This document shows positions 1 to 7,428 of a DNA stretch of 20,603 nt, one piece after another. How positions within the stretch are numbered: the first letter of the stretch is position 1; every line of letters begins with the position of its first letter. The notes beneath the pieces were generated by a model. The model was given only the letters and a program-made list of their open reading frames with translations. It was not told where the DNA came from and did not search any database. Location of the stretch: positions 1-20,603 of the forward strand of contig JAKBBA010000056.1 of assembly GCA_021808665.1 (NCBI GenBank). Direction: 5' to 3'. Position numbers and translations under genes: made by a program. This DNA comes from Actinomycetes bacterium. GTDB lineage: Bacteria > Actinomycetota > Acidimicrobiia > Acidimicrobiales > Palsa-688.

Positions 1-46
1 GAAACAGGCATTAAACGCTTTCGAAATGTTCTTCCCCGGAAGACTC

Positions 47-118
47 AACTTATGATAACATAACACCAGAGGCACAACTAAACAATAACCACATAAAGCC
101 TCTTACACAGAATAAGTT
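47..118. repeat. AT-rich segment with interrupted inverted repeat
   Basis: The first ~125 bases are much more AT-rich than the rest of the window. Two blocks recur in inverted order: AACTTAT (47-53) then AGAGGC (68-73), mirrored by GCCTCT (98-103) then ATAAGTT (112-118). The repeat sits just where the neighbouring zinc-ribbon gene loses its family sequence. It could be an element end, a recombination site or a hairpin. No gene is seen in 1-102. Function is unassigned. Confidence 0.4.
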
Positions 119-453
119 ACAGGCCCGATCCCGCAGGTCCGACATGTTCGCCCCGGGCCCGCTATGCCCGCGCAGTCGGCGCAGCGCGTGGCGCCGGGTC
201 CGGGTGGGTCGATCAGCCTGCGGGGTCGCCCGCAGCCGGCGCAGTTCCCCCGCCTTCGCAGCGCCGCCCGGTAACAGCGCTCGCATACCGGCCCTTCGGG
301 CCAGTGCGCCGAGGGCGGGCGCTCAGCACCGCAGTGCGCGCAGGGCAGGGACCGCCGCGGTGAGCACGCCGCGCAGATCGGGTGCCCTTCGGCCACGAAG
401 GTGCACCGTCTTTTCTGTCCGCAGCTGCCACAGGAAGGTCGGTCACCCGATGG
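103..453 (-). pseudogene. Truncated zinc-ribbon (multi-CxxC) protein, mobile-element associated
   Basis: The minus-strand frame is open from just after a TAA at 454-456 to 103. It carries seven CxxC pairs (CGSC, CAAC, CAHC, CERC, CAGC, CADC, CRTC) separated by Arg/Pro-rich linkers. This matches from memory a cysteine-rich actinobacterial family found with, or fused to, tyrosine recombinases. A GTG at 396 would start a 97-residue product, but the first CxxC finger lies upstream of it with no start codon available, so the 5' end is missing. After the last finger the sequence changes abruptly to AT-rich DNA and stops, so the 3' end is also lost. It is best read as a relic truncated at both ends. 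The integrase link is from family knowledge; no integrase is in the window. Confidence 0.6.
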
Positions 454-524
454 TTATGCCCTGGTATACAAGGGTGGGCAGCGCCGACGGACTCCTCGCC
501 CGTCTCGACGACTGAGCGTACTGA

Positions 525-743
525 GGGAGTTCTAACGGAAATCCGTATCAGTCCCTTGATAGGTATCACCCACAGAAGTTCAACCAGGACCGCCTTCACA
601 CTCATTGCGGGGACATTCGCCTCACGCAGTACGAGACAGCGTTCTATGCTGCCTACAAAGCCGACCGGCTACCATACTCGTTGGAAACCAATAAATCGGG
701 CTCCATCAAACCCAGGGCGGTTCAGACAACGATTGTGTTCTGA
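525..743 (+). pseudogene. IS3-family transposase C-terminal relic
   Basis: The plus-strand frame between a TGA at 522-524 and a TGA at 741-743 shows, from about 579, the typical C-terminal end of IS3-family OrfB transposases: FNQDRLH, then GDI, then QYETAFYAAYKADRLP. The N-xx-RLH-xxx-GD-I and YE-xA-FYA patterns are characteristic. The DDE catalytic core is absent. The frame reads through the element's terminal repeat into flanking DNA, so the normal stop has been lost. Sequence before ~570 is not recognisable as transposase. It is a decayed 3' remnant. Confidence 0.65.
701..724. repeat. IS3-type terminal inverted repeat (right end)
   Basis: The stretch ending CCCAGGGCGGTTCA, read from the other strand, begins TGAACCGCCCTGGG. 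This resembles the 5'-TGA...-type ends of actinobacterial IS3-family elements as I recall them. It lies immediately after the transposase relic, where an IS3 right end is expected. The left end is not in the window. The element boundary would be at 724. Confidence 0.55.
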
Positions 744-874
744 ATTTGCTCGTGCCGAAGCCGACCAGCGGAGTCGCCTAAGCCGCGTTCACTCCACAGA
801 ATGTGCACTCACTCGAGGAGCTCGGCGCGGCGTGTAGTGGGTAGTTGTCGGGCGCCACTTTGGGAAGCATCCGT

Positions 875-1705
875 TCAATCGTCTTTTTCAGCGAGAAAGT
901 CGGTAGTCAGTCGAGCGAACTGTTCGGTGTATTCGATCTGGGTCCAGTGGCCACAACGCCCGAAGACGTGGAGTTGAGATTTGCCAATCAGCTGGTTCAG
1001 TCGTATCGAGCTTTCCACGGGTACTACCCGGTCGTCCCGGCCGTGGACTATCAGGACATCGTTGTCCAAGGCGCTAATTCGTTCCTCAGTGAGCGCTAGC
1101 GCGTCGACCCACCGTTGCCGCGGGGCGGGGAACATTGCCTCATACGATTCTTGTACGCCGGGTCGGATCGACGCCTCGAAGCGTAGCCGGGCGAGTTCGT
1201 CGGTGGCTATGGCCTGGTCGAAAGCAAAGATTCCCAGCAGCGTCCGCATGTTCTCCACCGAAGGCTGGTATCCCCATACTGCATCCAACCCGTATGTCAG
1301 ATCAAACCGAAGCCCGGCGCTGCCCATCAACACCATACGACTCACCCTGCGGGATTCGGCTGCGAGCCATAGGGAAAGTGCTCCGCCGAAGCTGTTGCCA
1401 ACGAGGTGCGCTCGGTCTATTTCGAGGGCATCGAGGAAGTTGTTGAGATGGCGGGTCCAGGCTGGTATCCCGTATGCGAAGCCTGAAGGTCTCTCAGTGT
1501 AACCAAATCCCACGATGTCCGGTGCCACGACTCGGAAGCGCTTCGCCAGAAGTGGTATGACCGTCCGCCAGTTGGCCCATGCCGACACGCCAGGACCGGA
1601 ACCGTGCAGGAGTACTACGGTAGGACCCGCTCCCGTGTCATGGTAGTTGGTTGCTATACCACCGGCGTCGACGCTGTACGCTACCTCCGGGATGGTAGCG
1701 CTCAT
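875..1705 (-). CDS. dmpD: 2-hydroxymuconic semialdehyde hydrolase (DmpD/XylF/BphD family)
   Basis: An alpha/beta-hydrolase of 276 residues, the usual size for meta-cleavage-product hydrolases. These cleave the C-C bond of a 2-hydroxy-6-oxo-dienoate to give 2-oxopent-4-enoate plus a carboxylic acid (formate from the semialdehyde). The oxyanion-hole segment HGSGPG is at 34-39, the nucleophile elbow GNSFGG has Ser105, the acid is Asp225 in HGRDD, and the base is His253 in GRCGHW. The frame is open back to 1792, but the ATG at 1705 is preferred because it overlaps the tautomerase stop as ATGA and begins the family's N-terminus. It is the last gene of the lower operon; in classical dmp/xyl operons the hydrolase lies before the hydratase. 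The exact substrate (semialdehyde or ketone product) cannot be fixed from sequence. Confidence 0.85.
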   Translation of the reverse strand: MSATIPEVAYSVDAGGIATNYHDTGAGPTVVLLHGSGPGVSAWANWRTVIPLLAKRFRVVAPDIVGFGYTERPSGFAYGIPAWTRHLNNFLDALEIDRAHLVGNSFGGALSLWLAAESRRVSRMVLMGSAGLRFDLTYGLDAVWGYQPSVENMRTLLGIFAFDQAIATDELARLRFEASIRPGVQESYEAMFPAPRQRWVDALALTEERISALDNDVLIVHGRDDRVVPVESSIRLNQLIGKSQLHVFGRCGHWTQIEYTEQFARLTTDFLAEKDD

Positions 1706-1914
1706 CCCGGGTTTCCTTGCGCGTGACCAGCTCGTTCGATTGCGAGTTCGCCCCCGGCAATAAAGTTGGCCGGCGGGAACTCTTGGATCCACACCCGGAT
1801 GGACGAAACCGGGGCACCGATACTCTCATGCACTGCATCGGTGATAGCCCGCAGCATCCGTTCTTTTTGGGCGTCGGTGCGGCCTTCGAGCATGTTGACC
1901 TGGATGAGCGGCAT
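1702..1914 (-). CDS. dmpI: 4-oxalocrotonate tautomerase (2-hydroxymuconate tautomerase)
   Basis: A 70-codon gene starting Met-Pro, so that Pro becomes the N-terminal catalytic base after Met removal, as in all 4-OT enzymes. It interconverts 2-hydroxymuconate and 4-oxalocrotonate in the dehydrogenase branch of meta-cleavage. The family pattern is clear: PLIQVNMLEGRTDAQKERM, then a helix with Arg and the WIQE segment. Mature length is 69 residues against ~62 for XylH, because of a Gly-rich C-terminal extension. It directly follows the decarboxylase stop and overlaps the hydrolase start by 4 bases, so translation is coupled. It is small and acts as an oligomer in the cytoplasm in known members. 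Confidence 0.88.
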   Translation of the reverse strand: MPLIQVNMLEGRTDAQKERMLRAITDAVHESIGAPVSSIRVWIQEFPPANFIAGGELAIERAGHAQGNPG

Positions 1915-2694
1915 TTAGACACCTCGCAGGGTCACGGTTCCGAGCTGTGCGAAGCTCGCGGATACGCATACGCCTGGGCGGATCGGGACCGCGTTTGTCA
2001 TACCGCCCGATAACACGATCGTCCCTCGTCTGAGGCACCCACCCTGAGCGCCTAGCCAGTTAGCCAACAAGGCTACTGCTGAGGCGGGATGGCCGAGTAT
2101 GGCCGCGCCCGCAGCGCTAGCCACGACACGGCTGTTCGTTTGGAGGTTGCAACCGATAAGAGCAAGATCCGTGATATCAGATGGGCGTACTCGCTGCGCC
2201 CCCAAGACGAACCGGCTGGCGCTGGTGTTATCCGCAACCACGTCGGCATAGGTGAAACGGAAGTCAGAGTAGCGGCTGTCGATCACTTCTAGACCACACG
2301 TGAGGTAGCGGGTCGCATCAAGCACGTCGTGGCCGGTGATGCCCGGACCGGTAAGATCGTCACCGAGAACGAAGACGATCTCGGGCTCCACCCTGGGGTG
2401 TATCAGTTTCGAGCAATCCAGGGGATGCTCGACTTCCAGCGCCATGCCAGACATGAGCACGCCGTACACAGGCTGCTCCACGCGCATGGCGATCTGCTTA
2501 GCAATTGATGTAAGCCCGAGTTTGGCACCCACGATGAACTCTCCTGCCGCGACCTTGGCTTCAACGACGAGAGCCTGGATCTGGTAGGCGTCGTCGGCGC
2601 TCAACTCGGGTTCGAGGTCGGTGATGGGATTCACAGCTTCTCGCCTGGCCTCGGCGTCGACGAGGTACGCGGCCCACTTCCCAAGGTCATGCAA
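1915..2694 (-). CDS. dmpH: 4-oxalocrotonate decarboxylase (DmpH/XylI), hydratase superfamily
   Basis: Of the 2-oxopent-4-enoate hydratase/4-oxalocrotonate decarboxylase family, expected to convert 4-oxalocrotonate to 2-oxopent-4-enoate with Mg2+. From TTG at 2694 it is 259 residues, the family norm. The longer open frame to 2868 lies inside the aldolase gene in another phase and has no family sequence. The TTG overlaps the aldolase stop by 8 bases, with AAGGGAG just upstream as ribosome site. Visible family motifs are [29 protein letters not shown] and [11 protein letters not shown]. The metal-binding E-x-E is in RVEPEIVF. Decarboxylase rather than hydratase is assigned mainly by gene order (the H position of EFGHI). 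The paralogue at 4645 would be the hydratase; the two roles could be swapped. Confidence 0.8.
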   Translation of the reverse strand: MHDLGKWAAYLVDAEARREAVNPITDLEPELSADDAYQIQALVVEAKVAAGEFIVGAKLGLTSIAKQIAMRVEQPVYGVLMSGMALEVEHPLDCSKLIHPRVEPEIVFVLGDDLTGPGITGHDVLDATRYLTCGLEVIDSRYSDFRFTYADVVADNTSASRFVLGAQRVRPSDITDLALIGCNLQTNSRVVASAAGAAILGHPASAVALLANWLGAQGGCLRRGTIVLSGGMTNAVPIRPGVCVSASFAQLGTVTLRGV

Positions 2695-3733
2695 GGACTG
2701 TTTCTCCCTTCCCGGCCTGGGATGCCAGGGCGGCGGCGATCGAAATGATCTGGTCTTCCTGACCGCCGACAAGTCGGCGGCGGCCGCATTCCGCCAGGAT
2801 GGCGACTCCTGGGACCTCATACTGTCGGGCTGCGTCCCAGGCGTGACGGAGGAACGAGCTGTATACACCGGCGTAGCCCATCGTCACCGCCATTCGGTCT
2901 TTGATGCAGTCTCCGTCCATGATCGGCCGGACTGCTTCCTCCGCTGCATCTATCAGCGCGGCCATGTCGATACCGGTCTTAATGCCAAGACGTTCCGCTA
3001 CAGCGACCAGCACCTCGAGGGGGGTGTTCCCGGCTCCTGCTCCCAGGCCACGCGTCGAGCCGTCTATCTGTACAGCGCCAGCCCGGATGGCGAAGATGCT
3101 GTTGGCGATCGAGCACCCTAGGTTCTCGTGTGCATGAAATCCTATGGACGCGTCAGTTCCGAGCTCAGCTGCGGTCGCCTTAACGCGATCCGTGACCTCG
3201 TCGAGCAAAAGGGCGCCTGCCGAGTCAACAATGTACACGCACTGGCTGCCGGCGTCCACCATAATGCGGGCTTGGGATGCGAGAACGTCGGGAGACGCTG
3301 AATGCGCCATCATCAAGAACCCGACCGTCTCCAACCCGAGGTCTCGGGCCATGCCAAAGTGCTGGATTGCAATGTCTGCCTCCGTGCAGTGGGTGGCGAT
3401 CCGTACCACTGACACGCCAACGTCGGCCAGGAAGCGAATATCATCTTTGGTGCCCACGCCGGGTAGCATCAAAGCGGCGATCTTGGCCCGCTCTGCTGAC
3501 TCCACCGCAGCGCGCATCAATACCCTCTCGTCGACGAGGGAAAAGCCATAATTGAACGAAGAACCGCCCAGCCCGTCGCCGTGGGTGACCTCGATGACAG
3601 GGATGCCAGCGGCGTCCAAGGCTGTCACCACGGAACGCACCTCTCCTTCGCTGAACTGGTGCGAACGGGCGTGAGAACCGTCGCGGAGAGACGTATCGGT
3701 CAGCCTGACGTCCAGATCGGATGAGTATGGCAA
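2687..3733 (-). CDS. dmpG: 4-hydroxy-2-oxovalerate aldolase (DmpG/BphI)
   Basis: Splits 4-hydroxy-2-oxovalerate into pyruvate and acetaldehyde. It is a 348-residue HMGL-like TIM barrel. The DmpG metal and catalytic residues sit at the classical positions: Arg17-Asp18 and His21 in LRDGSHA, and His200 and His202 in GFHAHENLG. The more common sequence at the latter site is HGHHN, so one neighbouring residue differs but both ligands remain. Its partner, the acylating acetaldehyde dehydrogenase, lies immediately upstream. The two normally form a channelling complex. The start is ATG-equivalent at 3733, five bases after the dehydrogenase stop. The 3' end overlaps the decarboxylase start. Confidence 0.92.
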   Translation of the reverse strand: MPYSSDLDVRLTDTSLRDGSHARSHQFSEGEVRSVVTALDAAGIPVIEVTHGDGLGGSSFNYGFSLVDERVLMRAAVESAERAKIAALMLPGVGTKDDIRFLADVGVSVVRIATHCTEADIAIQHFGMARDLGLETVGFLMMAHSASPDVLASQARIMVDAGSQCVYIVDSAGALLLDEVTDRVKATAAELGTDASIGFHAHENLGCSIANSIFAIRAGAVQIDGSTRGLGAGAGNTPLEVLVAVAERLGIKTGIDMAALIDAAEEAVRPIMDGDCIKDRMAVTMGYAGVYSSFLRHAWDAARQYEVPGVAILAECGRRRLVGGQEDQIISIAAALASQAGKGETVLA

Positions 3734-3738
3734 CGTTC

Positions 3739-4632
3739 TCAGACCCTTTCTGCAGTCAGGTGTAGAGCGATCTGCTCGCCGACTCGAACGGCGGCCGCTG
3801 TCATGATGTCGAGGTTCCCCGAGTAGGGTGGAAGGAAATCTCCCGCCCCTTCGACCTCCAAGAAGACCGCTACGCGCGGAATGCCGTTGCGGGCTGTGCC
3901 GAATTGCGGTGGAACGACCAAGCGGTAACCGGGCACGTAGGCGGCGACGGCCGCGACCATGTCTTCGATCGATGACACTACCTTTTCCCGGTCCACGTCT
4001 TCGGGGACTTGGCAGTAGATCGTGTCACGCATAATTAACGGCGGCTCAGCCGGGTTGAGTATGATGATTGCCTTACCCCGGGAGACTCCTCCGATTGTCT
4101 CGACTGCCCTGGCTGTAGTCGTCGTGAACTCGTCGATGTTCGCCCGGGTCCCGGGGCCTGCTGACTTGGACGCAACTGAAGCCACAATTTCTGCGTAGGG
4201 CACTTCGACCACCCGGCTTATCGCGTAGACCATCGGAATAGTTGCTTGGCCACCGCACGTCACCATATTGACGTTCATTGCGTCGAGGTGCTCTCCCAGG
4301 TTCACCGGTGGAATCACGTAAGGGCCGCGCGCTGCGGGGGTCAAGTCCACTGCGCGGATCCCGGCGGCGGCGAAGCGGGGAGCGTTATGTAAGTGAACAT
4401 ATGCGCTCGTGGCTTCGAAGACGATCGGCGGAAGCTCTGGTCTGGCGAGAAGCCAATCGACTCCATCTGCACTCGCCTCGACTCCGAGCTCTCTGGCCCG
4501 AGACAGACCTTCGCTGCCTGGGTCGATGCCAACCATATAGCGCGCTTCGAGCACGTCAGACCGCACCAACTTGTACAAGAGGTCGGTACCGATATTGCCG
4601 GATCCTACGACCGCCACGGGAACCTTCGACAT
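3739..4632 (-). CDS. dmpF: Acetaldehyde dehydrogenase, acylating (DmpF/BphJ)
   Basis: Oxidises acetaldehyde to acetyl-CoA with NAD+ and CoA, taking its substrate by channelling from the aldolase encoded next. The NAD-binding loop GSGNIGTD is at residues 10-17 and the catalytic Cys126 is in MVTCGGQAT. The C-terminal half carries [19 protein letters not shown], typical of the family. Length is 297 residues. A GTG six bases further upstream is possible, but the ATG at 4632 lies 7 bases after AGGAG and is preferred. It follows the hydratase stop by 12 bases. Confidence 0.92.
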   Translation of the reverse strand: MSKVPVAVVGSGNIGTDLLYKLVRSDVLEARYMVGIDPGSEGLSRARELGVEASADGVDWLLARPELPPIVFEATSAYVHLHNAPRFAAAGIRAVDLTPAARGPYVIPPVNLGEHLDAMNVNMVTCGGQATIPMVYAISRVVEVPYAEIVASVASKSAGPGTRANIDEFTTTTARAVETIGGVSRGKAIIILNPAEPPLIMRDTIYCQVPEDVDREKVVSSIEDMVAAVAAYVPGYRLVVPPQFGTARNGIPRVAVFLEVEGAGDFLPPYSGNLDIMTAAAVRVGEQIALHLTAERV

Positions 4633-4644
4633 GCTCACACTCCT

Positions 4645-5430
4645 CTATACAAAACTGATCTCAACGCGACCCAGCTGGTGAAAGTCGGCTCTGATCCAGT
4701 CGCCGGCGCACACGTCATAAGCACGTGTGCAACTCCCAGGCAAAACCACATCTCCGGCAGCCAGTTGCACGCCGAAGGCGGCGACCTTATTCGCCAACCA
4801 GGCCACGGCGATGGCTGGGTTGCCGAGAACCGCCCCGGAGGAACCGCTGTCGACAATCTCGCCGTTTCGGCGTAGCACAGCGCCGACAGTACGGAGGTCC
4901 AGCTTCTCGACAGAAAGGCAGGTCCCTCCGATTACTACCCCTGCCGAAGAGGCGTTGTCGGCGATAGTGTCGGGCAGGGTGATCCGCCAGTCTTTGATGC
5001 GGCTATCTATGATCTCGATGCAGGGCATCACGAACTCCGTAGCCCGCATCACATCTGCCACGGTGCAGCCCGGACCCGCTAGCGGCCGTGCGAGCATGAA
5101 ACCGATTTCCACCTCGACCCGAGGGGCGCAGAAAGTCTCGGCAGGCAAGTCGTCGCCGTCGAAGACGAACATGTCGTCGAGAAGGTGTCCGTAGTCAGGT
5201 TCATTCACTCCAAGCATTTCCTGCATCGCCCGCGACGACAACCCGACCTTGTGGCCGCGGACGACAGCCCCCGAGGTGACCCGCTCGCTGACATTGAGGA
5301 CCTGGATCTGATATGCATCGTGGGGATCTATGGCTGGCCAGATTTGGGAAAGCGGGTCGATTGGAGTCGTGTCTCGCCGCGCGATCCGCAGTAACTCGGC
5401 CGCCTGGGTTAGTTCCGATTCGCTCAGCAC
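4645..5430 (-). CDS. dmpE: 2-oxopent-4-enoate hydratase (DmpE/XylJ/MhpD)
   Basis: Adds water to 2-hydroxypenta-2,4-dienoate to give 4-hydroxy-2-oxovalerate, the aldolase substrate. It is 261 residues with family motifs AYQIQVLNV, GHKVGLSSRAMQ, PDYGHLLDDM, VEVEIGFML, EIIDSRIKDW and DNASSAGVVIGG. It is a paralogue of the gene at 1915-2694 and occupies the E position of a dmpEFGHI-ordered operon, which supports hydratase. The GTG at 5430 is the first start. The ribosome site is weak: AGAGG lies about 12 bases upstream. It is the first gene of the lower operon, read from a promoter in the iclR-shared intergenic region. Confidence 0.83.
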   Translation of the reverse strand: MLSESELTQAAELLRIARRDTTPIDPLSQIWPAIDPHDAYQIQVLNVSERVTSGAVVRGHKVGLSSRAMQEMLGVNEPDYGHLLDDMFVFDGDDLPAETFCAPRVEVEIGFMLARPLAGPGCTVADVMRATEFVMPCIEIIDSRIKDWRITLPDTIADNASSAGVVIGGTCLSVEKLDLRTVGAVLRRNGEIVDSGSSGAVLGNPAIAVAWLANKVAAFGVQLAAGDVVLPGSCTRAYDVCAGDWIRADFHQLGRVEISFV

Positions 5431-5464
5431 TTGGACGTTTCGCCTCTCAAGTTAGCCTCGCCTG

Positions 5465-5493
5465 AGAATACGCAGATAGCTCCGGAGTTCCAA
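5465..5493 (-). promoter_or_regulatory. Predicted promoter of the lower (dmpE) operon
   Basis: On the minus strand TTGGAA (5488-5493) and TATTCT (5465-5470) are separated by exactly 17 bases, a sound sigma-70-type -35/-10 pair. It lies 35 bases before the hydratase GTG. The palindrome at 5501-5517 is centred about 50 bases upstream of the expected start site, where IclR-family activators commonly bind. Confidence 0.6.
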
Positions 5494-5500
5494 TCCCCGC

Positions 5501-5517
5501 GTTCCGCCCGGTGGAAC
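5501..5517. promoter_or_regulatory. Candidate IclR operator, GTTCC-N7-GGAAC (site 1)
   Basis: A 17-base palindrome between the divergent dmpE and iclR genes. The outer arms are perfect and two inner pairs also match. It ends 7 bases before the -35 of the dmpE promoter and overlaps the -35 region of the iclR promoter. It is therefore placed to activate the operon and repress the regulator. The same arms and spacing recur at 17559-17575. Binding is inferred. Confidence 0.6.
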
Positions 5518-5523
5518 TGCGTC

Positions 5524-5529
5524 TATCAT
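5524..5529 (+). promoter_or_regulatory. Predicted -10 of the iclR gene, leaderless
   Basis: TATCAT ends six bases before the ATG at 5536, so transcription would begin at or next to the start codon. There is no ribosome-binding sequence before that ATG, consistent with a leaderless message, which is frequent in actinobacteria. The -35 region is poor and overlaps the palindrome. Confidence 0.5.
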
Positions 5530-5535
5530 TGGTAC

Positions 5536-6348
5536 ATGGGGAGGCATTCTGAGTCAGCACCGAGGGCGCCGGAACACGGTCGGGCGGAAACTGGATCAAT
5601 CGAGTTGCTTCACCGCACCTTCGATATCCTCGATGCCTTTCGCGGTCCCGGGCATCGCCTTGGCGTGACTGAAATAGCTCGCCGTAGCGCCCTTCCGAAG
5701 TCGAGCGCACATCGTATTCTGGCCTGTCTGGTCTCCCTACACGCTGTGGAGCGAAGCGGTCATGGCTACCAGCTGGGAATGAAGCTGTTCGAGCTTGGAG
5801 AGCTCGTGCCTCGCAAACGCGATCTCCGGGAGGCTGCACTCCCGTTCATGGAGGATCTCTACGAGGTCACTCATGAGACGGTCCACCTCGCGGTGCTCGA
5901 CGGAACGGAAGTCCTGTACATTGAGCGGATCCACGGCCACAACGAGTACCGTCAGCTCGCTTCTCGTGTCGGGGGTCGGCTGCCTGCACACTGCACGGGA
6001 GTGGGAAAAGCTCTTCTCGCCTTCAACCCCGAGTCGGTCGTGGCGCTGCTAGCAACCGGCACGCTTCAAGCCCGAACCGCCTATACAATCACGAGCCCGC
6101 AGGTCTTCGTAGACGAACTGGCGAAGATCCGCCAACGGCGGTTGGCGAGTGACCGCGACGAGAGCGCCATCGGGATCCACTGTGTTGCGGCACCCATTAT
6201 CGTCGACGGCAAAGCCGTCGCAGCTCTGTCGGTCACTGGTCCACCGAACCGTATAGACGAAGAAAAGCTCGGCTCCGCTGTCCGAACCGCCGGTCTCGGA
6301 CTACAACGGGCCCTGAGCGCACCCAACCTGCGGTCGGCGCGCGCATAA
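5536..6348 (+). CDS. IclR-family transcriptional regulator
   Basis: The 270-residue product has the IclR plan: an N-terminal winged helix-turn-helix (about 20-85, with LGVTEIARRSALPKSSAHRI as recognition region) and a C-terminal effector domain with PAHCTGVGKALLAF and the IGIHCVAAPI/ALSVTGP core. The family controls aromatic catabolism (PcaU, PobR, CatR) and usually senses a pathway acid. The frame is open from 5431, but the N-terminal 35 codons before ATG 5536 are not family-like and run through the promoter. It is divergent from the dmpE operon and convergent with the PdxA-family gene. It is the only regulator seen and the likely regulator of both catabolic operons, probably also of itself. 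The effector is unknown. Confidence 0.9.
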   Translation: MGRHSESAPRAPEHGRAETGSIELLHRTFDILDAFRGPGHRLGVTEIARRSALPKSSAHRILACLVSLHAVERSGHGYQLGMKLFELGELVPRKRDLREAALPFMEDLYEVTHETVHLAVLDGTEVLYIERIHGHNEYRQLASRVGGRLPAHCTGVGKALLAFNPESVVALLATGTLQARTAYTITSPQVFVDELAKIRQRRLASDRDESAIGIHCVAAPIIVDGKAVAALSVTGPPNRIDEEKLGSAVRTAGLGLQRALSAPNLRSARA

Positions 6349-6358
6349 GTACCCGACC

Positions 6359-6389
6359 CGAGGGGGCACCTCGAGTCATCGCAGACTCG
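6359..6389. terminator. Possible hairpins between convergent iclR and pdxA-like genes
   Basis: Two adjacent small hairpins lie at the convergent junction: CGAGG-5-CCTCG (6359-6373) and CGAGTC-6-GACTCG (6372-6389). The second overlaps the 3' end of the PdxA-family gene. No U-tract follows on either strand, so intrinsic termination is doubtful. It is listed because no better terminator is visible in this gap. Confidence 0.3.
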
Positions 6390-7356
6390 GAAAGCCTCTG
6401 CCGTTCATTAACGACGACGACGTTCGCAGAGCGGCGCTCATACTCTCGTGGCGAGCCACTCCTTTCCCGGCGATGTCGACGGCGGTCCCGTGCGGCACGG
6501 TCATCCTGATGTAGGGCACTCCAACGTAGAGGGTGCAAGCCCCGAGGAACGCAGCGGTTTTCAGTGCAACCTGGCCCTGGTCGTGGTACATGCTGACGAC
6601 CACATCGAATTCCCCTTCAATGCACCGCCGGAAAACCGAGTCAGGTGGCAACGGCCCAACGGCGTCCAAACCACGCTCTAAAGCTGCCTCGACGGCCGGA
6701 CCGATCTCGGCAACTTCCTCCGCGCCCACTGCGTGCGGATTGAGACCAGCGATCGCATAACGTACCCGGTGCATGCCGTGATCGCCCACATACGCGTTGA
6801 AAAGATCCAGCAGTTCCAAAATGGCATCCCTGGTTACTGTTCCGGGGACGGCGCTGATCGGTATATGTTCAGACAGGGCGATAACGCGCAGATTTCCGTT
6901 GATCCGGAACATGAAAGTACCGGCAGGTTGAAGGTCGTCGATGGAATCGGCCACACCCGCAGCCTTGAATGCCTCTGCGCTCACCGGGGCCATGATCCAA
7001 CCTGCGAGACGACGTTGCTCGCACAGCTGTTCGCAGAGCCTCGCCCACTCGAAGGACGCCCGGCCGCATTCCGCGGAAACAGAGCCGAGGGCCAGGCTCT
7101 GAGCAGCGAGATTGTCCGGGTCGAGGACGTTCAAAGTTCCGGGAGTGCCCTCAAGTTCCATAGTGTCGCCGATAAGCCGGCACCGCCAGTCGTGCATTTG
7201 CGAAACCTCAAGAGCGTTCTCCAAAGCATGCCTGCTGCCGACGAGTACAACCTCGCCAAGGAGATCGGTGTTGGCTGCCAGGGCTTTTACGCATACTTCG
7301 GGCCCGATCCCGTTCGGATCGCCGATCATGAGGCCAATACAGAAAGGATCTATCAT
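6376..7356 (-). CDS. PdxA-family dehydrogenase, probably a dihydrodiol dehydrogenase (TphB-like)
   Basis: A 326-residue member of the PdxA family of metal- and NAD-dependent (decarboxylating) dehydrogenases. GDPNGIGPE is at 12-20 and the three metal histidines are at 164 (SEHIP), 208 (GLNPHA) and 258 (MYHDQG). The PHGTAVDIAGKG segment follows. The PdxA substrate segment is altered: the usual Lys after the AP-I/V turn is absent (APVSAEAF) and the PGHTE motif is missing. That argues against a vitamin B6 role. TphB of terephthalate degradation is a PdxA homologue that oxidises and decarboxylates a cis-dihydrodiol dicarboxylate. The Rieske oxygenase in this operon makes a similar role likely. ATG at 7356 has AGGGGAG upstream. 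The 72-base gap before it is AT-rich. It may have its own promoter, but no convincing one was found. Confidence 0.75.
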   Translation of the reverse strand: MIDPFCIGLMIGDPNGIGPEVCVKALAANTDLLGEVVLVGSRHALENALEVSQMHDWRCRLIGDTMELEGTPGTLNVLDPDNLAAQSLALGSVSAECGRASFEWARLCEQLCEQRRLAGWIMAPVSAEAFKAAGVADSIDDLQPAGTFMFRINGNLRVIALSEHIPISAVPGTVTRDAILELLDLFNAYVGDHGMHRVRYAIAGLNPHAVGAEEVAEIGPAVEAALERGLDAVGPLPPDSVFRRCIEGEFDVVVSMYHDQGQVALKTAAFLGACTLYVGVPYIRMTVPHGTAVDIAGKGVARHESMSAALRTSSSLMNGRGFPSLR

Positions 7357-7428
7357 GTGTATGTCTCCCCTATCCTTCGTAAAAATTTATCGTACATGAG
7401 TCTCAAAAACCACACGTCTTACAAGAAC

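Noticed and set aside
382..837. Plus-strand open frame of 151 codons
   Set aside because: It overlaps the zinc-ribbon relic and the IS3 relic in a different phase, has basic low-information composition and no ribosome site.
2695..2868. Longer N-terminus for the decarboxylase
   Set aside because: It falls within the aldolase gene and has no family sequence. The TTG at 2694 has a ribosome site and gives the family length.
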